Below the pieces are notes generated by a model, which was not told the DNA's origin, did not search any database, and saw nothing but the letters and a program-made list of their open reading frames with translations. 42,629 nucleotides of DNA from Bradyrhizobium sp. JYMT SZCCT0428 (GTDB taxonomy: Bacteria; Pseudomonadota; Alphaproteobacteria; Rhizobiales; Xanthobacteraceae): assembly GCF_018131075.1 (NCBI RefSeq), contig NZ_JAFCLS010000060.1, positions 1 through 42,629 of the forward strand, read 5' to 3'. Every line of letters begins with the position of its first letter. Within the stretch, counting starts at the first letter, position 1. Positions 14,158 to 21,616 of this stretch are shown here, one piece after another. Position numbers and translations under genes: made by a program.

Positions 14158-15063
14158 TCAGCGCTCGTAGCTTGCCGGGTCCGCGCTGTCGGACGGATTT
14201 GCGAATGCGTCGCGCAAAACCTTGGGCATCGGATTGCGAAAGTTGAGGCCGTTCGGCGGCACCGGCGATTCGAACCACTTCTTGTAGATCACCTCGATCT
14301 CGGGGCTGCGGTACAGGTTCGCGGTCGCGCGATCCGCCACGGTCTTGAACGGGGCATCATCCCTGCGCAGCATGATCCCGTAGGGTTCGGCCTTCGAAAA
14401 GGCCTCTTCGCTGATGATGTAGGCCGATGGGTCCTTTGACCGCGCGATCGCGACGGCGAGTTGTACGTCGTCGAGGACGTAGGCGGCGGCGCGGCCGGTC
14501 TCCAGCATCAGAAACGCCTCCGCCTGGTCCTTGGCGGCCAGCACCGCAACGCCGAGATTTCGTGTGCTGCTGGCCTGGGTGAGCTGCACCATATTGGTCG
14601 AGCCTGAGATGGCAACGACAGGCTTGCCTTTCAGCGCGTCGATCGTGGCGATGTTGTCGGCCTTCCGCGCCGCGAACCGGGTCGCCGACAGGAAATGCGA
14701 GTTTGTGAACGCCACCTGGCGCTGGCGCTCCGCGTTGTTGGTGGTGGACGAGCAGACCAGGTCGACCGTTCCATTCATCATCAGCGGAATGCGATTGGAC
14801 GACGTCACCGGGCTTGTCTCGACCTTCAGGTTGGAAAGCTTGAGCTCCTGCTTCACCGCGTCCACGATCTTCATGCAGATATCGACGGCGTATCCAATCA
14901 CCTTCTGGTCGCTGTCCAGATAGCTGAACGGCACCGAGGCTTCCTGGATGCCGAGCACGATCCGGTTGGTCTCCTTGATCTTCTGCAGCGTGCCGGTCAG
15001 CTCGCTCGCATTTGCGGAGACGGTCATCAGAATAGCTGCAACCATGATCGCTGGCAGTCGCAT
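14158..15063 (-). CDS. Amino-acid-type ABC transporter substrate-binding protein (GltI-like)
   Basis: A periplasmic binding protein of 301 residues, family 3 (polar amino acids). The ATG at 15063 is chosen because GGAG lies eight bases upstream and a clear signal peptide follows (MRLPAIMVAAILMTVSANAS). An in-frame start 66 bases upstream would bury it. Features include GTLQKIKETNRIVLGIQEASVPFSYLD (in segments), VIGYAVDIC, the MMNGTVDLVCSSTTNNAERQRQVAF region, and GSTNM, typical of glutamate/aspartate GltI proteins. No permease or ATPase gene is adjacent, so it is an orphan receptor. Dicarboxylic amino acid binding is likely by family but not proven. Confidence 0.9.
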   Translation of the reverse strand: MRLPAIMVAAILMTVSANASELTGTLQKIKETNRIVLGIQEASVPFSYLDSDQKVIGYAVDICMKIVDAVKQELKLSNLKVETSPVTSSNRIPLMMNGTVDLVCSSTTNNAERQRQVAFTNSHFLSATRFAARKADNIATIDALKGKPVVAISGSTNMVQLTQASSTRNLGVAVLAAKDQAEAFLMLETGRAAAYVLDDVQLAVAIARSKDPSAYIISEEAFSKAEPYGIMLRRDDAPFKTVADRATANLYRSPEIEVIYKKWFESPVPPNGLNFRNPMPKVLRDAFANPSDSADPASYER

Positions 15064-15357
15064 CGGGTTTACTCCATGGAGTTCGACAAGTCGAAGGACG
15101 TGATGCGGGGTGAAAACCGAGTGCATCAACCCATCGTGTACTTCTAGCCGACACCGCCCGATCGGGATACCGAAGCCTGCACATAGCAGCTATAGAGCTA
15201 TTCTATCGTGGAGTTGCGGCCAGGAACGATACGGTGGTGGGCAAGGTCGCTGCTGCCGCGACCGTGCGCCGATCCGCTGCCATTTTCGCGGTCTGGCCGG
15301 GCCAGGCCTCGCCACGGTGCTCAATTTGCCAGCGACGGTCGTTTCGGCCCCGCGGGA

Positions 15358-15468
15358 TCAGTATCTGATGACGGCTATGATGGCGGCGACAATGAATGCC
15401 GCGACAAGCGAAAGGGCGCGATCGAGTGTTTTCGATCGGGGCGTTGCGGGCGAGTCGGGCGGTTGCAT
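15358..15468 (-). CDS. Tiny single-span membrane protein (36 aa)
   Basis: A short frame read directly from the DNA: ATG at 15468 and TGA at 15358. The product has a polar N-terminus (MQPPDSPATPRSKTLD) followed by one hydrophobic helix of about 18 residues (LSLVAAFIVAAIIAVIRY to the end). The start lies four bases after the stop of the zinc-ribbon gene, so the two are probably co-translated. A role as a small membrane-anchored partner of the zinc-ribbon protein is conjecture. Confidence 0.6.
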   Translation of the reverse strand: MQPPDSPATPRSKTLDRALSLVAAFIVAAIIAVIRY

Positions 15469-15472
15469 GACG

Positions 15473-15703
15473 TTAGGTCACTGGCCGCAGTTCGCCAACG
15501 AGCCAGCCAACATCGCCGGACTTCATTGGATCTGACGCGATAACGATTTTCTCGACGTTGCCGCACCTGGAACAGTCGAACGTGCGAAGCTCAAACCCGG
15601 TGGGTCCAGGCGATATCTGCGCAAGGTTCATGCGCGTTTGACATGTTTGGCAGCGGAGGTGCTGTATGGCGAGCAGCGGAATAGCAGTTGGGTAAGCGGT
15701 CAT
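15473..15703 (-). CDS. Small zinc-ribbon protein
   Basis: A 76-residue protein with two CxxC pairs, LRCQTCQTRM and FDCSRCGN, spaced about 25 residues apart to bind zinc. The tail is IASDPMKSGDVGWLVGELRP. Such small zinc-ribbon proteins are common, uncharacterised genes in Bradyrhizobium and relatives (recalled, not checked). The ATG at 15703 has GGTGG six bases upstream. A 36-residue membrane peptide is encoded four bases downstream. Nucleic acid binding is possible; there is no direct clue to function. Confidence 0.75.
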   Translation of the reverse strand: MTAYPTAIPLLAIQHLRCQTCQTRMNLAQISPGPTGFELRTFDCSRCGNVEKIVIASDPMKSGDVGWLVGELRPVT

Positions 15704-16174
15704 TGCAATCCACCCTTTGAATCAGGCGGGAGCGCAAAGCTCTCAGTCACCGGAAGATGCCGAGGCGGGCGGTGATGGAATCAGCATGCTCGCCTTGTAT
15801 CGGGGGCGCTGCTCAATATCGCTCAGGTTCCGAAATAAATTAAACGCAAACCATGTTCCGTTTCGAAGCCGAGGCCATGGCCCCGACTTCGGTCATCGCA
15901 AACCGCCGGCCAAGAAATTTGCTCGCATGATCAAAATTGAACAGACAGTTTAGATCCCACCGCCGAAGATGGATTTGGCGGCGGGTAGGCGCAATGAGGA
16001 AGAGGTGGACACCGCCAACGCGCCATCTGCATAGCACTGAGACGGCCCCAAAGTGCAACCGGGCAAGACAGACTGCCGCCAGTGTCTTGTCAGGCCTACG
16101 AGGGAGTCTTGCATTCACCTGCAGGACTCCCTCTGGCCGCTTAAATTCCGCTCGTTTCCGTTGGCGGTGGCGCC
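15704..16174. other. Intergenic region without a confident gene
   Basis: 471 bases with only weak frames on both strands (about 78 codons plus, 130 codons minus), none with a good ribosome binding site or recognisable product. The one strong structure is the hairpin at 16100-16133. Confidence 0.5.
16100..16133. repeat. Strong intergenic hairpin
   Basis: GAGGGAGTC (16100-16108) pairs with GACTCCCTC (16125-16133). Inside, a T-G pair and TGCA/TGCA extend the stem to 14 pairs around a 6-base loop. It lies 42 bases beyond the stop of the minus-strand gene at 16175-16420, so it could act as its transcription or mRNA 3' end. There is no T-run on either strand. Confidence 0.5.
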
Positions 16175-16420
16175 CTAGGTGCCATGCTGCCGGTAATCGA
16201 ACGCGGTCAGGCCATGGATCGCACGCGCGCATATTTTTTCGGGGGCGCGCTCGCCGCTCTCGGCGGCCTGCAAAACCTTTCGGGCGATGATCTCACGATC
16301 CACTTCGAGCTGACCGATATTCTGAAGCGTTTGACATGCAAGGTCGTACGCCTGGTTCACGGCCAAGACCTCCTCCGGATCGAGCGAGCGATTCCGGGAA
16401 CGTGGATTGGATATGGTCAT
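16175..16420 (-). CDS. Conserved hypothetical small protein (81 aa)
   Basis: The start at 16420 is chosen because GAGGAG lies five bases upstream. The open frame continues further upstream to 16666 but overlaps the phasin gene. The product begins with a basic segment (NPRSRNRSLDPEEVLAVNQAYDLAC) and is helical throughout, with no membrane segment. The helix-rich form with DPEEV near the start and REIIARKVLQAAESGERAPEKICARAI resembles small rhizobial proteins of unknown function. It may be stress related, given the neighbouring phasin gene 160 bases upstream on the same strand, but that is inference. Confidence 0.7.
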   Translation of the reverse strand: MTISNPRSRNRSLDPEEVLAVNQAYDLACQTLQNIGQLEVDREIIARKVLQAAESGERAPEKICARAIHGLTAFDYRQHGT

Positions 16421-16580
16421 GATGCTCCTCGTAACAGCTGCGAGCGCAGTCTCTCGCGTGCTGGAAAAAATGAACGAATTGAGCGGGTATCGGAAAAGGT
16501 CCCGCGATGCACAGGCGACGTTGCTCTGGCATCGCGGGGCAATACCTTTCGATTTGCAGTGATCTAACGAACTACAAGAA

Positions 16581-16940
16581 CTATCGGTTCGTCGAATTGG
16601 TCCCAACGCCGAAACCGCCGAATGGCTTGTAGGACTGCCTGGCAAGATCGCCGTACAGCGCGCCAATCTTCTGCGACTCGGTTACGAATGTTTCGTAAGC
16701 CGTCTTCGCGTATTCGGTTTGAATTTCAATCGCCTTCTCGAACGACTTCACGCCCGAGAGCTTCTCGACGAAGGACCTGGTGTCTTCAAACGATTTCTTG
16801 GTGTAGTCGCCGTACGCCGTGGCAAGCGCCTGAAAGCCGGCGGGGAAGGTGGTGGATGACGCGGTCGCTACGTCGACCCGTTCGTTATCGGCTTCTTGCG
16901 TAGAGTTCTGGTTCGAGTTGTTGCGGTTTGCATTCGACAT
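16581..16940 (-). CDS. Phasin family protein
   Basis: A 119-residue phasin-type protein (Phasin_2 family). After an asparagine/glutamine-rich N-terminal segment (about 1-20) comes the helical phasin core: PAGFQALATAYGDYTKKSFEDT, FVEKLSGVKSFEKAIEIQTEY and AKTAYETFVTESQKIGALYGDL (all in the order given). Phasins coat polyhydroxyalkanoate granules or act as stress proteins. The ATG at 16940 has AGGGA eight bases upstream; a longer frame to 17120 has no support. No PHA synthase genes are adjacent. The C-terminus FGGFGVGTNSTNR is short and flexible. Confidence 0.87.
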   Translation of the reverse strand: MSNANRNNSNQNSTQEADNERVDVATASSTTFPAGFQALATAYGDYTKKSFEDTRSFVEKLSGVKSFEKAIEIQTEYAKTAYETFVTESQKIGALYGDLARQSYKPFGGFGVGTNSTNR

Positions 16941-17273
16941 TTTTGATGTCCCTTTGTTTCCTTGACAGCGAACCAATGGCTCGCATCGCTCATGGTTGCG
17001 CCAAAGCAGCGGTTCCCGCTTGGTCATTGGGCGTTGCTTGTGTGTTCGTATGATGATTCCGGAACCCCGGTGCTTGCCGGCCGTGTCGCACCAGGGCAAT
17101 CGCCGCTCAAGCCAGCGCAATCGCAGAACGCAGCAAAACGAACGGAAGCGACAAACGCGAATACGCCCGCATCGCCGTCACATCGTGGCGGCAACGCGAA
17201 CTGCCGATTTTCCTTGATCGGAACGTCGCGGGCTTCGATCCGTTGTTATGACGTTCCCATGAAAGGAAACGAC
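16941..17273. other. Divergent intergenic region, phasin / PGQ-rich gene
   Basis: 333 bases between two divergent genes, presumably holding both promoters. No unambiguous -35/-10 pair, operator or small gene was recognised. Confidence 0.4.
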
Positions 17274-17438
17274 ATGACGAACCAAAACCAACCCGGTCAG
17301 CAGAATCAAACGCCGGGTCAGAAGCCTGGTCAACAGCAGGGCGGCGGTCAGAATCCGGGCCAGCAGAGTCAGGCTCCCGGCAAGGGTGACAAGGATCCCA
17401 AGCTGGCGCCCGATCAAACCAGCGACACCGATACCTAA
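17274..17438 (+). CDS. PGQ-rich low-complexity small protein (54 aa)
   Basis: A 54-residue, intrinsically disordered protein dominated by repeats of the form PGQQ/PGQKPGQQ with N, Q and G, ending in an acidic tail (KDPKLAPDQTSDTDT). AAGGA lies six bases before ATG 17274, while an upstream in-frame ATG at 17259 lacks such a site. A perfect rho-independent terminator follows the stop by eight bases, which supports real expression. No domain is recognised. Such proteins may act as stress or hydration proteins, or have structural roles; nothing here decides. Confidence 0.7.
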   Translation: MTNQNQPGQQNQTPGQKPGQQQGGGQNPGQQSQAPGKGDKDPKLAPDQTSDTDT

Positions 17439-17445
17439 CTGACAG

Positions 17446-17475
17446 AAACGGCCCGCCTTGGCGGGCCGTTTTCGT
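17446..17475 (+). terminator. Rho-independent terminator after the PGQ-rich gene
   Basis: AAACGGCCCGC and GCGGGCCGTTT form an 11-bp perfect GC-rich stem around a CTTG loop. The 3' side reads TTTTCGTTTGG. It begins eight bases after the TAA at 17436-17438. Confidence 0.85.
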
Positions 17476-17621
17476 TTGGCCGAGCCAAATGTCGTTGCGC
17501 AGTATTGCGCGTCCTCACGCTCGCGACTCGGCGCACTCCCGTAATTATACCGTTCGTCCATTAAGCCCGCTTTAGTCCCTGCTTGCGTATTTTGCCGTCC
17601 TCACGACAGCGGAAACAGAAC

Positions 17622-19701
17622 ATGCGAATCGGTCGGCTCTTTGCGGTATCAATGCTTTCGGTGACGATCCTGGCGGTCGTACTTGGTGCAGGGGTTCTCG
17701 TCCCGCAATATCGTACCTTCGCGAGCAAGAATGAGGCGATCAAGGCCGTGCAGGCGTTCGGCGCGGTTCTGGCGGTTGGTCAACAGGTCGCGGGCTATCG
17801 CGCGCCGTATCTCAGTCCGCTGTTCCAGGAGGGGACCGCTACACCGGCTCAGCTCGAAACGATTGCAAAGGCCGTGCAACAGGCCGATGCCGCTTTCGCG
17901 AACGCCCGGACGGCGGTCGGCGCCCTCAGCGATGGCGCGACGATCGTTGCGGGCCTCAACCAGGCGGCGACCAGGCTTGCCGATATCCGCGCTGCGAATG
18001 ATCGCGCGCTCGCCATACCCATGGCGGCGCGTGATGCGGCGGCGGTCAAGGGCTTCCTGCCCGGCGTTGCCCAGGTTGTCGCGATTGTCGAGCCGCTCTT
18101 GAATCGCCTTGAAAATCAGGTGGCCACTGCCGACGCGTCGCTGACGGCGCTCATGGGCATCGCGCGTACAGCCCAGGATATGCGGATCTCCGCCGGCGGG
18201 CGCGCCGCTTCGATGTCTCCTGCGATCAGCGCGCGCCGTCCGATGACAGTAGCCGAAATATCTTCGTTCGACCGCGCCCAGGGCCGCGTGGACCTGAATC
18301 GCGAGCGAATCGAAGCCGGCGTCGATCAGATCGGCAGCCCGGCAAGGCTCGTCAAACCGCTGAAGGATGCGATCGATCTCTATTTCGGCAAGGCCGCGCC
18401 ATGGCTTGAAAAAGAGATGCCGGCCGCGCGCAGCGACGGCAACTATGGAATCAAATCCGATGTTGAACTCGCCGCCACGATCGTGCCGGCGGTGCAAAGC
18501 TTCTTTGCCGTGCGCGACGCGGCATTGGCTGAAGCCGCCGAACGCGCCGGCGCTGCGCGCGATGGGGCGCTGACGATGCTGGCGCTGGCGGGGCTTGCCG
18601 TCGTGGCACTGCTCGGCGTGCTCGCCGGCGTCACAATGATGCTGCGCCGCCGGGTGATTACGCCGCTCGCCAATCTGACCGAAATCGTCGGTGACCTCGC
18701 CGCCGGGCCGCCATGACGTTACCATCCCGACGAGCGACCGCGCCGATGAGATCGGCGCGATGGCAGGTTCATTGCAGGTCTTCAAGGAAGCCCTGATCGC
18801 CAAGAAGGCCGCCGATGAGGCGGCCGCATTGGAGGCCGACGCCAAGATCCAGCGCGGCCAGCGCGTCGACACCATTACCCGCGACTTCGAATCGATGATC
18901 GGCGAGATCGTCGAGATCGTCTCGACCGCCTCGAGCGAACTCGAAGTATCGGCCGGCACGCTGACCTCGAACGCGGACCGTTCGGAGAAACTGGCCACCA
19001 CGGTGGCGGCAGCCTCCGAAGAAGCCTCCACCAATGTCCAGTCGGTCGCCTCCGCCACCGAGGAAATGGCATCGTCGGTCAACGAGATCAGCCGCCAAGT
19101 GCAGGATTCGGCTCGGATCGCCTCTGAAGCGGTGGAGCAGGCGCAGCGAACCAACGATCGCGTCGGCGAGCTCGCGAAAGCCGCGGCCCGGATCGGCGAT
19201 GTGGTGGAGCTGATCAACACCATCGCCGGCCAAACCAATCTGCTGGCGCTGAACGCCACCATCGAGGCGGCGCGGGCGGGCGAGGCGGGGCGCGGTTTTG
19301 CCGTAGTGGCCTCGGAAGTGAAGGCGCTGGCCGAGCAAACGGCCAAGGCGACCGGAGAGATCAGCCAGCAGATCAACGGCATCCAGGCGGCGACGCAGGA
19401 ATCCGTCGGCGCCATCAAGGAAATCGGCGATACCATCGGCCGGATGTCCGAAATTGCATCCGCGATCGCAGCCGCAGTCGAGGAGCAAGGCGCGGCGACG
19501 CAGGAAATTGCCCGCAACGTGCAGCAGGCCGCGCACGGCACCCAGCAGGTCTCTTCCAACATCGCCGATGTTCAGCAGGGCGCCAGCGAGACCGGATCGG
19601 CTTCTTCCCAGGTGCTCGCTGCGGCCAAGTCGTTGTCCGGCGAAAGCAGCCGGCTCAAGCGCGAGGTTGGCCAGTTCCTGAGTTCAGTCCGGGCGGCCTA
19701 A
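17622..19701 (+). pseudogene. Methyl-accepting chemotaxis protein split by a frameshift
   Basis: The first frame (from ATG 17622) gives a membrane helix (about residues 4-24), a long periplasmic helical sensor region, a second membrane helix (about 318-338) and the start of a HAMP domain (RRRVITPLANLTEIVGDLAAG), then stops at 18716. A second frame open from 18691 continues exactly from there (RHDVTIPTSDRADEIGAMAGSL), ending the HAMP domain and giving a full signalling domain with the conserved hairpin tip QTNLLALNATIEAARAGEAG. Dropping one G from the GGG at 18705-18707 restores a single ~692-residue receptor. Either a recent mutation or a sequencing error is possible. There is no C-terminal CheR-docking pentapeptide. 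Its stop overlaps by 4 bases the stop of the convergent gene at 19698. Confidence 0.85.
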
Positions 19702-20114
19702 AGACGCGACGGCCTCAGGACTTTTCGCCGAGCCGGCGCGCCGCGGGCGATGGCCGCGGCCGTCTCCAGGCCGACGTAAGGGACCAGGGGATCGGCATGG
19801 CGATGGACCAGCTGCCATTCCGAACCGTGCTTGCGATAGACTTGGGTGACGCGGAGTGACCAGTCCTGATCGGGCAGGCCGCCGACCTCGCCATGCTGGC
19901 GCTCGATCATCACGAGGACCACCAGACCGTCGGACGCGTAGCTCTGCACGAGTTCGAGTTTCGCGCCGCCGTTTCTGAAGTATTTGGCGAGCTGTGCCAG
20001 ACGTTCGGGGCTGGCATCAAAGCCGCGGCTGGCCGGTCCGCCGAACGGCTGCATCAGCGTGAAGTCATCAGCGATACGAACCATCCTGGACCATTCGTCC
20101 ATCTTGCCACGCAT
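19698..20114 (-). CDS. NTF2-like (SnoaL/DUF4440-type) protein, N-terminus possibly frameshifted
   Basis: A 138-residue product from ATG 20114 with an NTF2-like pattern (DDFTLMQPFGGPASRGFDAS, LVVLVMIERQHG, WSLRVTQVYRKHGSEWQLVHRHADPL in parts), probably a ketosteroid-isomerase-like fold of unknown ligand. The same frame stays open upstream and encodes a fitting first helix (VELIRRTEAQAVAFMRGKM), but without a start codon. A signal-peptide-like sequence (MTAALTASLSF, from ATG 20241) sits in another frame that meets this one if one base near 20175 is removed. So the real protein may begin at or before 20241 and the gene may be broken, or a sequencing error may be present. Confidence 0.6.
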   Translation of the reverse strand: MRGKMDEWSRMVRIADDFTLMQPFGGPASRGFDASPERLAQLAKYFRNGGAKLELVQSYASDGLVVLVMIERQHGEVGGLPDQDWSLRVTQVYRKHGSEWQLVHRHADPLVPYVGLETAAAIARGAPARRKVLRPSRL

Positions 20115-20430
20115 GAAGGCAACCGCTTGAGCTTCGGTGCGCCGGATCAGCTCAACGGGCGGGTTTCCCGCGCCTGGCGGCTGAATTGGCCAGGCATCCC
20201 GATGGCCGGAACGACAGGGATGCCGTCAGCGCGGCCGTCATCGCCGCGCGCCTCGATAGGCCGGCGAGCGGGCAAGCAGAGGGTTTAACTTGGTCCAATG
20301 GCCGTGGTGTTCTGCGCAAGAATCCGAACATGTGAGCACTCCCGATTTGATTTCGGCCGGATCCAGGACGTCCGACGGGTTGCATTTGCCACTTCATCAG
20401 AGGTGAATAAAATGATATGATTTCATCGAT

Positions 20431-21402
20431 ATGATGAACAGAACTGATCTATCCAGGGCCGACCTGAACCTGCTGGTGCTGTTCGAAATCCTGATGGAGG
20501 AGCGCCACGCCGGCCGATCCGCCGAGCGGTTGAACCTGTCGCCATCGGCGGTCAGCCATGGCCTCGGACGCCTGCGTAAGCTGCTTGATGATCCCTTGTT
20601 TCTCAGGACGCCCAAGGGCGTGGTGCCGACGGCGCGGGCCAGTGAACTCGCGGCGCCCGTTTCCGAAATCCTGACGCGTATCCGGGGCGTGGTGTCGAGC
20701 AGCGCGCCGTTCGATCCGGCGCGCTCGACCCGCCGCTTCGTCATCGGCGCGCCGGATGGAACGTCGGTGGTGTTTCTGCCGCCATTGCTCGAAACGTTAG
20801 GGAAGACCGCGCCCGGAATCGACATCGGCATTCGCCAGATTCTACCGACGCAGGGCCAGCCCACGCCCGATATCGCCTGGAAGGTAGCGCTGGCTGATCT
20901 CGAAGCGCGGGACATGGATATTGCCGTGATCCCGTTCGACGATGTGCCGCTGCGATTCCACAAGCAAACGCTCTATGAGGAAGAGTTTGTCATCGCCGCG
21001 CGCGCGGGACACCCGTTTCAGAAAGCGCCGCGCTTGCGGAACTACTGCGAGATGCAGCATCTGGTCGTCTCGCATACCGGGGATGCCTATGGTTTCGTCG
21101 ATGTCGAACTCGCCCGGCAAGGATTGTCGCGCCGCGTTGCATTGACGGTGCCGAACTTCACCTTTGCCCTCGGCGTGCTGGCTGAAACCGATCTGGTGTC
21201 GGCGTTGCCGCGACGGTTCGTCGAGATGCATGGTCCGCGCTTTGGAATTGTCGCCATCAAGGCGCCGATCGCGCTGCCGCACTTCGCCATCAATGCGGTT
21301 CTCCCAAAGGTTGCAATGATGGATGCAGGCGTTGCCTGGCTTGTCACGGCGCTCGACCAGATCAAGGCGCCCAGAACACGCAAGCCAAAGCATTCCATTT
21401 GA
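20431..21402 (+). CDS. LysR-family transcriptional regulator (NodD/NahR-like subgroup)
   Basis: A 323-residue LysR regulator. The helix-turn-helix (about 8-67) contains LVLFEILMEERHAGRSAERLNLSPSAVSHGLGRLR (in parts), typical of the NodD/NahR subgroup that often controls aromatic metabolism. The effector domain includes TRRFVIGAPDGTSVVFLPPLL and RRVALTVPNFTFALGVLAETDLV, in parts. ATGs at 20431 and 20434 are both possible. Upstream the AT-rich stretch ATGATATGATTTCATCGATATGATG, in parts, repeats GATATGAT twice; this may hold a binding site. Neither neighbour is an obvious target, since a chemoreceptor gene follows. Confidence 0.9.
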   Translation: MMNRTDLSRADLNLLVLFEILMEERHAGRSAERLNLSPSAVSHGLGRLRKLLDDPLFLRTPKGVVPTARASELAAPVSEILTRIRGVVSSSAPFDPARSTRRFVIGAPDGTSVVFLPPLLETLGKTAPGIDIGIRQILPTQGQPTPDIAWKVALADLEARDMDIAVIPFDDVPLRFHKQTLYEEEFVIAARAGHPFQKAPRLRNYCEMQHLVVSHTGDAYGFVDVELARQGLSRRVALTVPNFTFALGVLAETDLVSALPRRFVEMHGPRFGIVAIKAPIALPHFAINAVLPKVAMMDAGVAWLVTALDQIKAPRTRKPKHSI

Positions 21403-21616
21403 GCGATCGGCACGAAAACACGCCCCAACACCTGGCTGCCGCGCGAAACGGGTAACGCCGGCCGGGTGCTCAGGTGTTCCAGGGCGACCACAAAGCTCAA
21501 CAATATCAATACAACCGAGTCCCTGCAGTCGCCCAGCGCATGCTTAAAAGTTCGCTAACAAGTCCTGTCTATATTGAGGCAGTCGTTTTCCCGTCTCAGG
21601 CCCAGGATTTGACCCG

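Noticed and set aside
15717..15953. 78-codon plus-strand frame
   Set aside because: No ribosome binding site or family; composition not convincing.
15840..16232. 130-codon minus-strand frame
   Set aside because: Overlaps the hairpin and the small gene at 16175; product looks random.
17649..19562. 637-codon minus-strand frame
   Set aside because: Antisense to the chemoreceptor; alanine/serine-rich shadow typical of high GC at third positions.
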